The notes under the pieces are model-generated. The model was not told the DNA's origin, searched no databases, and saw only the letters and a program-made list of their open reading frames with translations. Source: an uncultured Oscillospiraceae bacterium (lineage in GTDB: Bacteria; Bacillota; Clostridia; Oscillospirales; Oscillospiraceae). Taken from it: a stretch of 44,075 nt of DNA. This document shows positions 1 to 7,432 of the stretch, piece after piece. The stretch lies in contig CALXDH010000020.1 in the NCBI GenBank assembly GCA_944387015.1, positions 1-44,075 on the forward strand, written 5' to 3'. Numbering within the stretch: the stretch's first letter is position 1; the number at the start of each line of letters is the position of its first letter. The position numbers were made by a program, and so were the translations under genes.

Positions 1-122
1 CCAAAAAGCTGTTTATCGGATCACAGGTGGCTGGCCTCCTCTATAATATCGTCATCATCGCCGTCACCGTGGTCCTGGGAAGCCGCCAAAGCCTTGACAC
101 GCTGACCCTGACCATCGTTGCG
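1..122. repeat. Terminal direct repeat, left copy (matches 43954-44075)
   Basis: Bases 1-122 align without gaps to 43954-44075. The first 76 are identical; mismatches fall at 77, 84, 96, 104 and 107 of this copy. Three of the five are synonymous third-position changes (77, 104, 107); the others change Arg to Cys and Asp to Asn. This looks like biological divergence rather than random read error. It can be either the overlap of a circular molecule assembled from two close strains, or two paralogous gene copies. Confidence 0.95.
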
Positions 123-1031
123 GGCGTAGCCGTGCAGATCCTGATCCTGGTCATCTGCTGCCGGGGCAACTTTCACGCCACGCTTCGCGTGAGTCCCATC
201 CATCCGGATACCCGGCAGCTGATCCGGTTGACGCTGCCCATCCTGTTGGGCAACAGCATCGTCCAGATCAACAACATCGTGGACAAGGCACTGGGCTCCA
301 CACTGCCGGAGGGCTCGCTCTCCGCGCTGAGCTACGGAAACACCCTCAGCGGCATCGTCATCAATGTGCTCATTGTATCGCTGTCCACGGTCCTCTATCC
401 GACCCTGACCTCCGACGCGTCCGCAGGGGATATGGAGACCTATGGAGCCACCCTGCACCGCAGTTTGAACGTCTTGTCCGCCATACTGGTGCCGGTCACG
501 TTCATCACGGTGCTTTCGGCTCCCAACATCGTATCCATCGTCTATGAGCGGGGGAATTTCCAACAGGAAGCCGTGGCGTATACCACCATCGTGCTGTCCT
601 GTTATGCCCCCATGTTCGTAGCCTCCGGTATCCGGGAGATCCTGACCCGTGGGTTTTTCGCCCTGCAGGACAGCAAGACCCCCATGCGCAACAGCGCCAT
701 CGGCGTGGGGTGCAACATCGTGTTCAGTCTGGTGTTTGTCCGCTGGCTGGGCATCGCGGGGATCGCGCTGGGGACCTCACTGTCCGCCTATATCAGCGCC
801 GTTTTGCTCTTCGTGTCCATGCACCGCCGGTTTCCCCAACTCCGCCTGCCTGCCTATTGCAAAAAACTCCTGGTCCAGTGCCTGGCAGGGCTGGTGATGG
901 CAGGGGTCCTGGTGCTGTTCCATCGCTGGTATGGGTTTTCCTCTCCGCTTTTGCAGTTTGCGGCAGACACCGCCGTGGGAGCTGCCGTCTATTTCCCCCT
1001 GCTGTTCCTCACAGGGTTCAAAAAGCGTTGA
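1..1031 (+). CDS. murJ: MurJ/MviN-family lipid flippase, C-terminal part (5' end cut by the window edge)
   Basis: The frame is open from base 3 with no start in the window and ends at TGA 1029-1031. It encodes the last ~343 residues of a polytopic membrane protein of the MurJ/MviN (MVF) group in the MOP exporter superfamily, which flips undecaprenyl-linked sugars across the membrane. Visible family features are repeated hydrophobic segments and the conserved stretch around RGFFALQDSKTPMRNS. The first 122 bases match 43954-44075 with 5 substitutions, in the same frame, and the missing N-terminal part is exactly what lies at 43491-43953. Joined, they give 497 residues, a normal length for the family. 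It is followed by a terminator at 1054-1088. Because the upstream part is the end of a polysaccharide operon, the protein probably acts as the Wzx-like flippase for that glycan rather than for peptidoglycan precursor. That role is inference; the family assignment is strong. Confidence 0.85.
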   Translation, partial: KKLFIGSQVAGLLYNIVIIAVTVVLGSRQSLDTLTLTIVAGVAVQILILVICCRGNFHATLRVSPIHPDTRQLIRLTLPILLGNSIVQINNIVDKALGSTLPEGSLSALSYGNTLSGIVINVLIVSLSTVLYPTLTSDASAGDMETYGATLHRSLNVLSAILVPVTFITVLSAPNIVSIVYERGNFQQEAVAYTTIVLSCYAPMFVASGIREILTRGFFALQDSKTPMRNSAIGVGCNIVFSLVFVRWLGIAGIALGTSLSAYISAVLLFVSMHRRFPQLRLPAYCKKLLVQCLAGLVMAGVLVLFHRWYGFSSPLLQFAADTAVGAAVYFPLLFLTGFKKR

Positions 1032-1053
1032 GCGGAAGCAGTCATACACGAAA

Positions 1054-1088
1054 AAAATCCCCCCTTCCTGCACGGAAGGGGGGATTTT
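1054..1088. terminator. Rho-independent terminator, probably bidirectional
   Basis: Arms 1054-1068 and 1074-1088 pair over 15 bp around a 5-base loop; the stem contains C6/G6. On the plus strand it is followed by only the four T of the arm; on the minus strand the arm runs into seven T. It therefore can end both the murJ transcript and the small minus-strand genes at 1102-1547. Confidence 0.85.
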
Positions 1089-1101
1089 CATGCGCGCGTG
1101 C

Positions 1102-1260
1102 TTATGCCCCGGCCGTGCCGCCGAACTCGGCGGGCACCAGCTCCGGCAGGCCGCATTCCTCCACCAGGATCGCCGCCACATCCTCCTTGAGCTTGGCGGG
1201 GACCTGATCGAAGTCCGTTTTACCCAGGATCACCCGCTGGGCAAAGAGCATTGCCATCAT
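1102..1260 (-). CDS. Small phage-tail-region protein, CD1375-like
   Basis: A 52-residue protein starting MMAMLFAQRVILGKTDFDQV and ending at TAA 1104-1102. The GGAGGA at 1273-1268 sits 7 bases before the ATG at 1260. The pattern of a hydrophobic start, then 'I.GK..F.QVPAKLKEDV..ILVEE', resembles the tiny CD1375-type proteins found just after tail-fibre genes in Clostridia prophages. The function of that family is unknown to me. It is downstream of another small minus-strand gene and no other phage genes are present, so it is most likely a relic of a prophage tail module. The family match is from memory of the pattern, not from a search. Confidence 0.6.
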   Translation of the reverse strand: MMAMLFAQRVILGKTDFDQVPAKLKEDVAAILVEECGLPELVPAEFGGTAGA

Positions 1261-1313
1261 ACTTCATTCCTCCTTGATCGTGTTTTGTAATATTTGGGGT
1301 CCGGAGCCCGCCC

Positions 1314-1547
1314 TCACGCGTAGACCACGGCCGCCATCTCGGCGATGCAGTCCTCGTAAAAGTCCAGCTGCCCGGACTGGGCCTCGATCTGAGCCCGGAG
1401 CAGGCTGTTCTCCTGCTCCAGCGTTTCCAGACGCTGGGCCTGGGTGGGCGTGGGAGGCGCCCAGTCTCCCTCCTCCAGTGCATTCAGCGTAACCATCTCA
1501 TTTCGGCGCAGATAGCAAAACTGGACCTCTTCGTCATAGGAGCCCAT
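1314..1547 (-). CDS. Small coiled-coil protein, probable phage-tail remnant
   Basis: This open frame gives up to 77 residues. The middle, roughly residues 37-63, is a short leucine/glutamate-rich coiled coil (AQRLETLEQENSLLRAQIEA). Small coiled-coil proteins of this kind commonly sit between the tail fibre and CD1375-like gene in Clostridia prophages. No good ribosome binding site precedes the ATG at 1547 or the internal ATG of MVTLNALEE, so the frame may be the 3' end of a larger, now deleted tail gene. It lies 53 bp upstream of the CD1375-like gene on the same strand. I cannot assign a function. Confidence 0.45.
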   Translation of the reverse strand: MGSYDEEVQFCYLRRNEMVTLNALEEGDWAPPTPTQAQRLETLEQENSLLRAQIEAQSGQLDFYEDCIAEMAAVVYA

Positions 1548-1559
1548 TCCGACGGGATA

Positions 1560-1850
1560 TGAACCGTAGTGTCAATAACCTTCTGAATAGTAAGAAAAGG
1601 ACACCCCTGTGGTGTTAGTTTTCCTGTAAAATTTATCGCACACGCACGCCTCTTTCAGCACAGTCGCTGGACGTCCCGGCAAGGTCAGAGCGGAAACCCC
1701 TATCATAACGGGGCCTCTTTGGACAGGCGACTACGGATGCCGCCGGAGATGACTTCATAGTGGGAGTTCCTTTGCCCGGGAAGCATTTCCCGAAAATCCA
1801 TCATTTTATGGTGTGATTCCCGCTGCTTTCTCTTTTCTTTCCTCAAAAAA
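1560..1850. other. Gene-free leader region upstream of the PglF-type gene
   Basis: About 290 bases without a convincing gene. It contains AGTCGC (1662-1667), able to pair perfectly with GCGACT (1727-1732), enclosing a CCCC/GGGG hairpin (1697-1700 with 1710-1713). This could be a folded RNA, but I could not match it to a riboswitch class I know. It ends at an extended -10 promoter at 1853-1861. Confidence 0.35.
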
Positions 1851-1852
1851 TA

Positions 1853-1861
1853 TGGTATAGT
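1853..1861 (+). promoter_or_regulatory. Extended -10 promoter for the PglF-type gene
   Basis: TGGTATAGT is an extended -10 element (TGn plus TATAGT) with no strong -35. Transcription would begin near 1868, which makes the upstream in-frame GTG at 1870 nearly leaderless and supports the start at 1924. The same TGGTA-type extended -10 recurs at 3941, 27916 and 29961. Confidence 0.6.
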
Positions 1862-1923
1862 GACAAACAGTGCAGTTCGCACCTATTTTTTCAAGAAATC
1901 TTGCTGTAAGGGTGATTTCCCCG

Positions 1924-3837
1924 ATGAACCGATTCCGCAAACCACTTTTGTTTTTGTGTGACAGCCTCATTCTCGTAGTGCTGTCTATCTTTTTCTCCTG
2001 GTTTTCTTTGCGATATAATTTGGGAGATGCCGTAGGACAATCTCTGCAGATCAGTCAGAACTTTCTGCTGCTCTATGGCTGCACGGTGCTCTTCCAGCTG
2101 CTGCTGCATACATACGACAGCCTCTGGCGTTACGCGGAAAGTCGAGAGTATCTTTCTCTGCTAATCGCGGCTTTGGGGGGCTTTTTCCTCTACGAAGTTT
2201 TGGCCCGGCAGCTGCTGGAAACTGTAATCTCGTTCCTGTTGCTCACCAGCGTGGCGGGCAGTTGGGTCCTGGGAATGCTACTGCTGCGGTTTATGTATCG
2301 TGTCTATCGCAGCCGGGTGCTCTATCGCAGAGGCGGGCACCAGGTCCCGGTGGCCATCGTAGGTGCAGGCTCCGCTGGCGTGCAGTTGCTGGAGGAGCTC
2401 CAGAGCAATCCTGGCAGCCGGTACTCTGTCCAGTGTTTCTTTGACGATGACCCTGGCAAAGTAGGCAAACGCATTCGCGGGGTGGAGATCAAAGGGACCA
2501 TTGCCCAGGCAAAGGAGCGCCTGCGGGCCATGGACATTCAGGAAATCATCGTGGCCATCCCCTCCGCAGATGACGAGCGCCGCCACCAGATCCTTCAGAA
2601 GCTCTCAGGGCTGGAGCGGGTCCGCATCTCCGTTCTCCCCAGCACATTAGATTTGATTGCCCAGAAGCCCATCCGTTCCCAGTTGCGGCAGCTGCGGATC
2701 GAAGACCTTCTGGGCCGGGAGCCGGTGGAGTTGGACCCGGCGCCGGTGGATGCCTACCTTACGGGGAAAGTGGTCATGGTCACCGGGGGAGGAGGGTCCA
2801 TCGGCTCGGAGCTGTGCCGCCAGATCGCCCGGCATAATCCCAAGCAGCTGATCGTGGTGGACATCTACGAGAACAACGCCTATGACATCCAGCAGGAGCT
2901 GCGCTACCACTACGGCAGCAAGCTGAATCTGCGGGTGGAGATCGCCTCCATCCGGGACCGTGAACGGGTCAATCAGCTCTTTGCCACCTATCGTCCCGAC
3001 GTGGTATTTCATGCGGCTGCCCATAAGCATGTGCCGCTGATGGAGGACAGCCCCCAGGAGGCGGTACGCAACAACGTCTTCGGCACGCTGAACCTGGTGC
3101 AGGCGGCAGATGCCTACGGGGTTGGGAAGTTCATCCAGATCTCCACGGATAAGGCGGTGAATCCCACCAGTGTCATGGGCGCCACCAAGCGCCTGTGCGA
3201 GATCATCCTCCAGTCTATGAAGGGCCGCAGCAAGACCACCTTTGCCGCAGTGCGCTTCGGCAATGTGCTGGGGTCCAATGGCTCTGTGGTACCTCTCTTC
3301 CAGCGGCAGATCGCCGCGGGCGGCCCCGTCACCGTGACGGACAAGCGGATCATCCGCTACTTCATGACGATTTCCGAGGCTACGGAACTGGTGCTTCAGG
3401 CCGGTGCCATGGCCCATCAGAATGAACTGTATGTGCTGGACATGGGCCGCCCGGTAAAAATTCTGGATCTGGCAGAGAACATGATCCGCCTCTCCGGCTA
3501 TGTGCCCTACCGGGACATCGACATCATCGAAACGGGCCTGCGGCCCGGCGAGAAGCTCTATGAGGAGTTGCTGGTGGCCAGCCGGGACATTGAAAAGACC
3601 GAGAACGACCAGATCTTTGTGGAGCGCCAGCCGGCAGTGACACCGGAGGAGCTGCGGGGCAAGCTGGCCGTGCTGGAAGCCGCCCTGGAAAAGAACGACC
3701 CCTCCGTGATCCGAGGCGCGCTTCGCATGGTAGTGCCCCACTTCCACGAGCCGGAAGAGGTCAACAAGGATCAGGGCGAGGAAGTAGTGATCCCGGAACA
3801 GGAGACAGATCGCCCCTGTTCCAAGAGCTGCTCCTAA
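1924..3837 (+). CDS. pglF: UDP-N-acetylglucosamine 4,6-dehydratase, PglF/CapD/FlaA1 long family
   Basis: The 637-residue protein would convert UDP-GlcNAc to the UDP-4-keto-6-deoxy sugar, the first step to bacillosamine-type sugars. Four hydrophobic segments occupy about residues 5-130, followed by a Rossmann-like sensor domain (around VAIVGAGSAG) and an extended SDR domain. The nucleotide loop TGGGGSIG is at 287-294. The usual catalytic YxxxK is M418xxxK422 (SVMGATK), the substitution characteristic of this dehydratase family. I chose ATG 1924 because the promoter at 1853-1861 leaves no leader for the in-frame GTG at 1870, and AGGGTG lies about 10 bases upstream. It stands alone, well away from the PglE, PglD and PglC types at 30-33 kb that would use its product. 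Bacillosamine as final product is inferred from those partners. Confidence 0.9.
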   Translation: MNRFRKPLLFLCDSLILVVLSIFFSWFSLRYNLGDAVGQSLQISQNFLLLYGCTVLFQLLLHTYDSLWRYAESREYLSLLIAALGGFFLYEVLARQLLETVISFLLLTSVAGSWVLGMLLLRFMYRVYRSRVLYRRGGHQVPVAIVGAGSAGVQLLEELQSNPGSRYSVQCFFDDDPGKVGKRIRGVEIKGTIAQAKERLRAMDIQEIIVAIPSADDERRHQILQKLSGLERVRISVLPSTLDLIAQKPIRSQLRQLRIEDLLGREPVELDPAPVDAYLTGKVVMVTGGGGSIGSELCRQIARHNPKQLIVVDIYENNAYDIQQELRYHYGSKLNLRVEIASIRDRERVNQLFATYRPDVVFHAAAHKHVPLMEDSPQEAVRNNVFGTLNLVQAADAYGVGKFIQISTDKAVNPTSVMGATKRLCEIILQSMKGRSKTTFAAVRFGNVLGSNGSVVPLFQRQIAAGGPVTVTDKRIIRYFMTISEATELVLQAGAMAHQNELYVLDMGRPVKILDLAENMIRLSGYVPYRDIDIIETGLRPGEKLYEELLVASRDIEKTENDQIFVERQPAVTPEELRGKLAVLEAALEKNDPSVIRGALRMVVPHFHEPEEVNKDQGEEVVIPEQETDRPCSKSCS

Positions 3838-3940
3838 CACCCAAGCGGAACGTCTTATTTGGACAGGCCTCTGTCAAGATGTTGCATGCATAAGAAAAGT
3901 CCCCGCATGACCGCAGTCTCTTTTTACAAAACAGAGAAAT

Positions 3941-3949
3941 TGGTATGAT
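3941..3949 (+). promoter_or_regulatory. Possible extended -10 promoter upstream of pflA
   Basis: TGGTATGAT matches the extended -10 form used elsewhere in this window. No clear -35 is present. It could be one of two promoters for pflA-pflB. Confidence 0.4.
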
Positions 3950-3963
3950 CTTTCTGCTTCCCA

Positions 3964-3993
3964 TTGACATTTCCCCCTGGGATGTTGTATGTT
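3964..3993 (+). promoter_or_regulatory. Probable pflAB promoter
   Basis: A perfect -35 TTGACA (3964-3969) is followed after 18 bp by TATGTT (3988-3993). Transcripts would start near 4000 and must pass the terminator at 4058-4097 before reaching pflA at 4123. Confidence 0.55.
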
Positions 3994-4057
3994 GAAAGCG
4001 GATCATATGACTGACGGAAGTGGGAGAACCACGTGGAGTATGATTTTGTAATTGCCG

Positions 4058-4097
4058 ACCGTCTGGGCACACACAAGTGCCCGGACGGTGTTTTTTT
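4058..4097 (+). terminator. Terminator or attenuator in the pflA leader
   Basis: Arms 4058-4070 and 4077-4089 pair over 13 bp with a single G-U wobble and are followed by seven T at 4091-4097. Only 13 bases separate the T tract from the pflA ribosome binding site (4111-4117), too little for another promoter. It may end the upstream transcript, but any pflA message starting at 3964 must read through it, so conditional attenuation is plausible. Confidence 0.85.
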
Positions 4098-4122
4098 ATG
4101 CCCGGGCGGAAAGGAGATCTCC

Positions 4123-4839
4123 TTGATCGGACATATCCATTCTGTGGAATCCATGGGACTGGTGGACGGACCGGGGGTGCGGGCGGTGGTCTTTTTGCAG
4201 GGTTGCCCGCTGCGGTGCCGGTACTGCCACAACCCGGACACCCAGGAGGGCTGCGGCACAGCCGTCACAGCGGAGGAACTGACTGCGCGGCTGCTGCGGT
4301 TCCGCCCCTATTTCAAGCGGGGAGGCGGTGTGACCTTCTCCGGCGGGGAACCGCTGATGCAGCCGGAATTTCTCTCCGAAATGCTCCGGCGGCTCCATCA
4401 GGCGGGCATCCATACCTGTCTGGATACCGCCGGAGCAGGGAAGGGGGACTACGAGGCCATCCTGGCCAACACCGACCTGGTGCTCTTCGACGTCAAGCAC
4501 GAAGACCCGGATGATTACCACGTCCTCACCGGCGGCGACATCCTCCGGCCTCAGGCTTTTGTGGAAGCAGTCCGGAAGGCAGGTGTCCCCATGTGGGTGC
4601 GCCACGTGGTGGTTCCCGGCCTCACGGATGGGGAAGCGCACCTGGCGGCCCTCCGGGCGTATGTGGAGACACTGCCCCGGGTGGAGCGGGTGGAACTGCT
4701 GCCCTATCACACTCTGGGGGTGGAGAAGTACGCCGCGCTGGGCCGGCCCTACTCCCTGGAAGGGGTCCCGGACATGGACAAGGCCCGCTGCGCCGCTTTG
4801 GAAGAGAAGTGGTTTCAGCCGTGGAACCGGCGCGTCTGA
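4123..4839 (+). CDS. pflA: Pyruvate formate-lyase activating enzyme (radical SAM)
   Basis: A 238-residue cytosolic radical-SAM enzyme that uses a 4Fe-4S cluster and S-adenosylmethionine to place the glycyl radical on pyruvate formate-lyase. The cluster motif CPLRCRYC has cysteines 28, 32 and 35, followed by HNPDT; FSGGEP, typical of the family, follows. I chose TTG 4123 because AAGGAGA (4111-4117) precedes it by 5 bases and the protein then begins [18 protein letters not shown], the standard family start. An in-frame GTG at 4033 would add residues encoded across the leader terminator and is unlikely. It lies 56 bp before pflB, and the pair should be cotranscribed. Length is normal (E. coli PflA is slightly longer). 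Confidence 0.93.
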   Translation: MIGHIHSVESMGLVDGPGVRAVVFLQGCPLRCRYCHNPDTQEGCGTAVTAEELTARLLRFRPYFKRGGGVTFSGGEPLMQPEFLSEMLRRLHQAGIHTCLDTAGAGKGDYEAILANTDLVLFDVKHEDPDDYHVLTGGDILRPQAFVEAVRKAGVPMWVRHVVVPGLTDGEAHLAALRAYVETLPRVERVELLPYHTLGVEKYAALGRPYSLEGVPDMDKARCAALEEKWFQPWNRRV

Positions 4840-4895
4840 TCAACGGAAACGCTCCTGCATTGGAAGTAAGAATCAAACATGAGGAGGATTTCAAA

Positions 4896-7136
4896 ATGGG
4901 CATGATGGCATACCCCCAGTGGTACGGTTTTCACGGCGGTCAGTGGCAGCGGACGGTGGACGTGCGCTCCTTCATTCAGAAGAATGTAACACCCTACGAC
5001 GGGGACGAAGGATTCCTGGCCGGCCCCACCCAGCGCACCCGGAAGGTCTGGGCAAAATGCGAGGAACTGCTGCTCCAGGAGCTCAAAGAGGGAATTCTGG
5101 ACGTGGAGACCCACATCGTCAGCGGCATCGACAACTTTGCCCCCGGTTACATCGACAAGGAAAATGAGGTCATTGTGGGCTTGCAGACCGACGTGCCCCT
5201 CAAGCGCATCGTGAGCCTTTACGGCGGCACCCGGATGGCTAAGTCCGCCCTGGAGCAGTACGGTTACGAGCTGGCCCCGGAGATCGCCGCCCACTTCAGC
5301 GAGTACCGCAAAACCCACAACGAGGGCGTCTTTGACGCCTATCCCAAGCGCACCCGGGACGCCCGCCACGCCGGGCTCCTCACCGGACTTCCCGATGCCT
5401 ACGGCCGTGGCCGCATCATCGGCGATTACCGCCGGGTGGCCCTGTACGGCATCGACCGGCTGGTGGACTTTAAAAAGCAGGACCTGGAGGAGCTGGACGG
5501 CCCCATGGACGAGGAGCGCATCCGCCTGCGGGAGGAAGTGGCGGAGCAGATCCGGGCCCTGGGGAAGATGAAGGCCATGGCCGCCCGGTATGGGGTGGAC
5601 CTGTCCCAGCCCGCCGCAAACGCCCATGAGGCGGTGCAGTTTTTGTATATGGCGTATCTCGCCGGGATCAAGGAGAACAACGGTGCCGCCACATCTCTCG
5701 GCCGGACGTCCTCCTTCCTGGACATCTACATCCAGCGGGACCTGGACCGCGGGCTCCTCACCGAGGAGGGGGCCCAGGAGCTGATGGATCAGTTCATCAT
5801 CAAGCTGCGGCTGGTGCGCCACCTGCGCACGCCGGAGTATAACGAGCTCTTCGGCGGCGATCCCACCTGGGTCACCGAGTCCATCGGCGGCATGAGCATC
5901 AACGGCAAAACGCTGGTGACGAAGAACTCCTTCCGCTGCCTCCACACCCTCACCAACCTGGGCAGCGCACCGGAGCCCAACCTGACGGTGCTCTGGTCCG
6001 AACACCTGCCGGAGGCCTTCAAGCGCTACTGCGCCAAAATGTCCATCGCCACCGACTCCATCCAGTACGAAAACGACGACGTGATGCGTCCCGTCTACGG
6101 CGACGACTACGCCATCGCCTGCTGCGTCTCCGCCATGCGGGTGGGCAAGCAGATGCAGTTCTTCGGCGCCCGGTGCAACATCGCCAAGTGCCTGCTCTAC
6201 GCCATCAACGGCGGCGTGGATGAGCGCTACGGCACCACCATCGTCCCCGGCATCGAGCCCATCACCGACGAGGTGCTGGATTATGAAACCGTCCGGGCAA
6301 ACTATGACAAGGTCCTGGCCTACGCCGCGGAGCTCTACGCCGACACGGTGAACATCATCCATTACATGCACGATAAATACGCCTACGAGGCCAGTCAGAT
6401 GGCTCTTCACGATACCCATGTGGAGCGGCTCACCGCTTTCGGCATCGCCGGGCTCTCCGTTGCGGCGGACTCCCTCTCTGCCATCCGCTATGCCAAGGTG
6501 CGTCCCATCCGCAACGAGCAGGGGATCGCCGTGGACTTTGTCACGGAAGGGGAGTTCCCCAAATACGGCAACGATGACGACCGGGCCGACGACGAGGCGG
6601 TGTACGTAGTGCGGACGTTCTCCAGTGAGCTGAAAAAGCACCCCCTGTACCGAAACGCCATCCACACCCTCTCGGCCCTTACCATCACCTCCAATGTCAT
6701 GTACGGCAAGAAGACCGGCTCCACGCCGGACGGCCGCAAGCTGGGTGAGCCCCTGGCCCCCGGCGCCAATCCTATGCACGGCCGGGACGTGAACGGTGCT
6801 TTGGCCAGCCTCAACTCTGTGGCCAAGATCCCGTACCGGGACGTGTGCCAGGACGGCGTCTCCAACACCTTCTCCATTGTCCCAGATGCCCTGGGGAAGG
6901 ACGAAGCCCAGCGGGAGGATCATCTGGTGGCCATTCTGGACGGTTATTTCAGCCAGGGGGCCCATCACCTGAACGTCAACGTCCTCAACCGGGAAACGCT
7001 GCTGGACGCTATGGACCACCCGGAGAAGTACCCCAGTCTTACCATCCGGGTCTCCGGCTATGCGGTGAACTTCAACCGCCTTTCCCGGGAGCAGCAGGAA
7101 GAAGTGATTCGCCGGACCTTCCACACTGCGGTCTGA
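4896..7136 (+). CDS. pflB: Pyruvate formate-lyase (formate C-acetyltransferase)
   Basis: A 746-residue glycyl-radical enzyme that cleaves pyruvate with CoA to acetyl-CoA and formate under anaerobic conditions. The adjacent active-site cysteines are C409 and C410 in IACCVSAM. The glycyl-radical loop near the C-terminus is RVSGYAVNF with G721. Both match true PFL rather than the glycerol or choline lyase relatives. GAGGAGG at 4881-4887 sits 8 bases before ATG 4896, and the protein starts [18 protein letters not shown]. pflA precedes it and a strong terminator follows at 7175-7217. Finding the pair on what may be a plasmid is unusual: it could be an extra copy of a central fermentation enzyme. 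No damage is visible. Confidence 0.95.
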   Translation: MGMMAYPQWYGFHGGQWQRTVDVRSFIQKNVTPYDGDEGFLAGPTQRTRKVWAKCEELLLQELKEGILDVETHIVSGIDNFAPGYIDKENEVIVGLQTDVPLKRIVSLYGGTRMAKSALEQYGYELAPEIAAHFSEYRKTHNEGVFDAYPKRTRDARHAGLLTGLPDAYGRGRIIGDYRRVALYGIDRLVDFKKQDLEELDGPMDEERIRLREEVAEQIRALGKMKAMAARYGVDLSQPAANAHEAVQFLYMAYLAGIKENNGAATSLGRTSSFLDIYIQRDLDRGLLTEEGAQELMDQFIIKLRLVRHLRTPEYNELFGGDPTWVTESIGGMSINGKTLVTKNSFRCLHTLTNLGSAPEPNLTVLWSEHLPEAFKRYCAKMSIATDSIQYENDDVMRPVYGDDYAIACCVSAMRVGKQMQFFGARCNIAKCLLYAINGGVDERYGTTIVPGIEPITDEVLDYETVRANYDKVLAYAAELYADTVNIIHYMHDKYAYEASQMALHDTHVERLTAFGIAGLSVAADSLSAIRYAKVRPIRNEQGIAVDFVTEGEFPKYGNDDDRADDEAVYVVRTFSSELKKHPLYRNAIHTLSALTITSNVMYGKKTGSTPDGRKLGEPLAPGANPMHGRDVNGALASLNSVAKIPYRDVCQDGVSNTFSIVPDALGKDEAQREDHLVAILDGYFSQGAHHLNVNVLNRETLLDAMDHPEKYPSLTIRVSGYAVNFNRLSREQQEEVIRRTFHTAV

Positions 7137-7174
7137 CCGCACCAAACCCGCGCTGACGCTGTTTTGAAAATGTG

Positions 7175-7217
7175 AAAAAGCCACCGGCTCTGCGTAAAAC
7201 AGAGCCGGTGGCTTTTT
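7175..7217 (+). terminator. Rho-independent terminator after pflB
   Basis: A perfect 18-bp stem, 7175-7192 with 7200-7217, has a 7-base loop and ends in five T. It also has an A5 start, so it can act on the minus strand. Confidence 0.9.
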
Positions 7218-7366
7218 ATGAACTGTATAGGGTTTATCTTTTACACCAACTGCGCCGCAATGGAGCCAGGCAGCATCATAAAACCTGCCCCTCTCCCATT
7301 TTAAACAAAACTTTGTTTTTGTTCAATTATATGCCTGCTCCCTTTGGAGCCAGTTTCCCGTTCTGC

Positions 7367-7405
7367 AAAAACCGCCTTCCTGAAAAAACGGGAAGGCGGT
7401 TTTTT
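7367..7405 (-). terminator. Terminator of the minus-strand SLH gene
   Basis: Arms 7367-7380 and 7391-7404 pair over 14 bp (CCGCCTTCC core) with T-rich ends on both strands. It lies 28 bp beyond the stop of the minus-strand surface protein and is also in position to stop plus-strand readthrough. Confidence 0.85.
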
Positions 7406-7432
7406 GATTCTGCTGCGGTACAGCTGTGCCCC

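Noticed and set aside
1-1031. A truncated murJ pseudogene
   Set aside because: The 5' end is missing only because the window begins there; the frame is intact and is completed in phase by the sequence at the other end.
1870-1923. Upstream GTG start (1870) for the PglF-type gene
   Set aside because: Transcription from the extended -10 at 1853-1861 would begin at about the GTG, leaving no ribosome binding site; ATG 1924 fits better.
4033-4122. In-frame N-terminal extension of PflA from GTG 4033
   Set aside because: It would be translated across the leader terminator, and the protein from TTG 4123 already starts exactly like known activating enzymes with a good ribosome binding site.
4815-7184. 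A 789-codon open frame antisense to pflB, and similar long antisense frames opposite parAB, the adhesin and the GGDEF genes
   Set aside because: They lie wholly opposite well-supported genes, have biased composition typical of the antisense frame in GC-rich DNA, and show no known domain or start signal.
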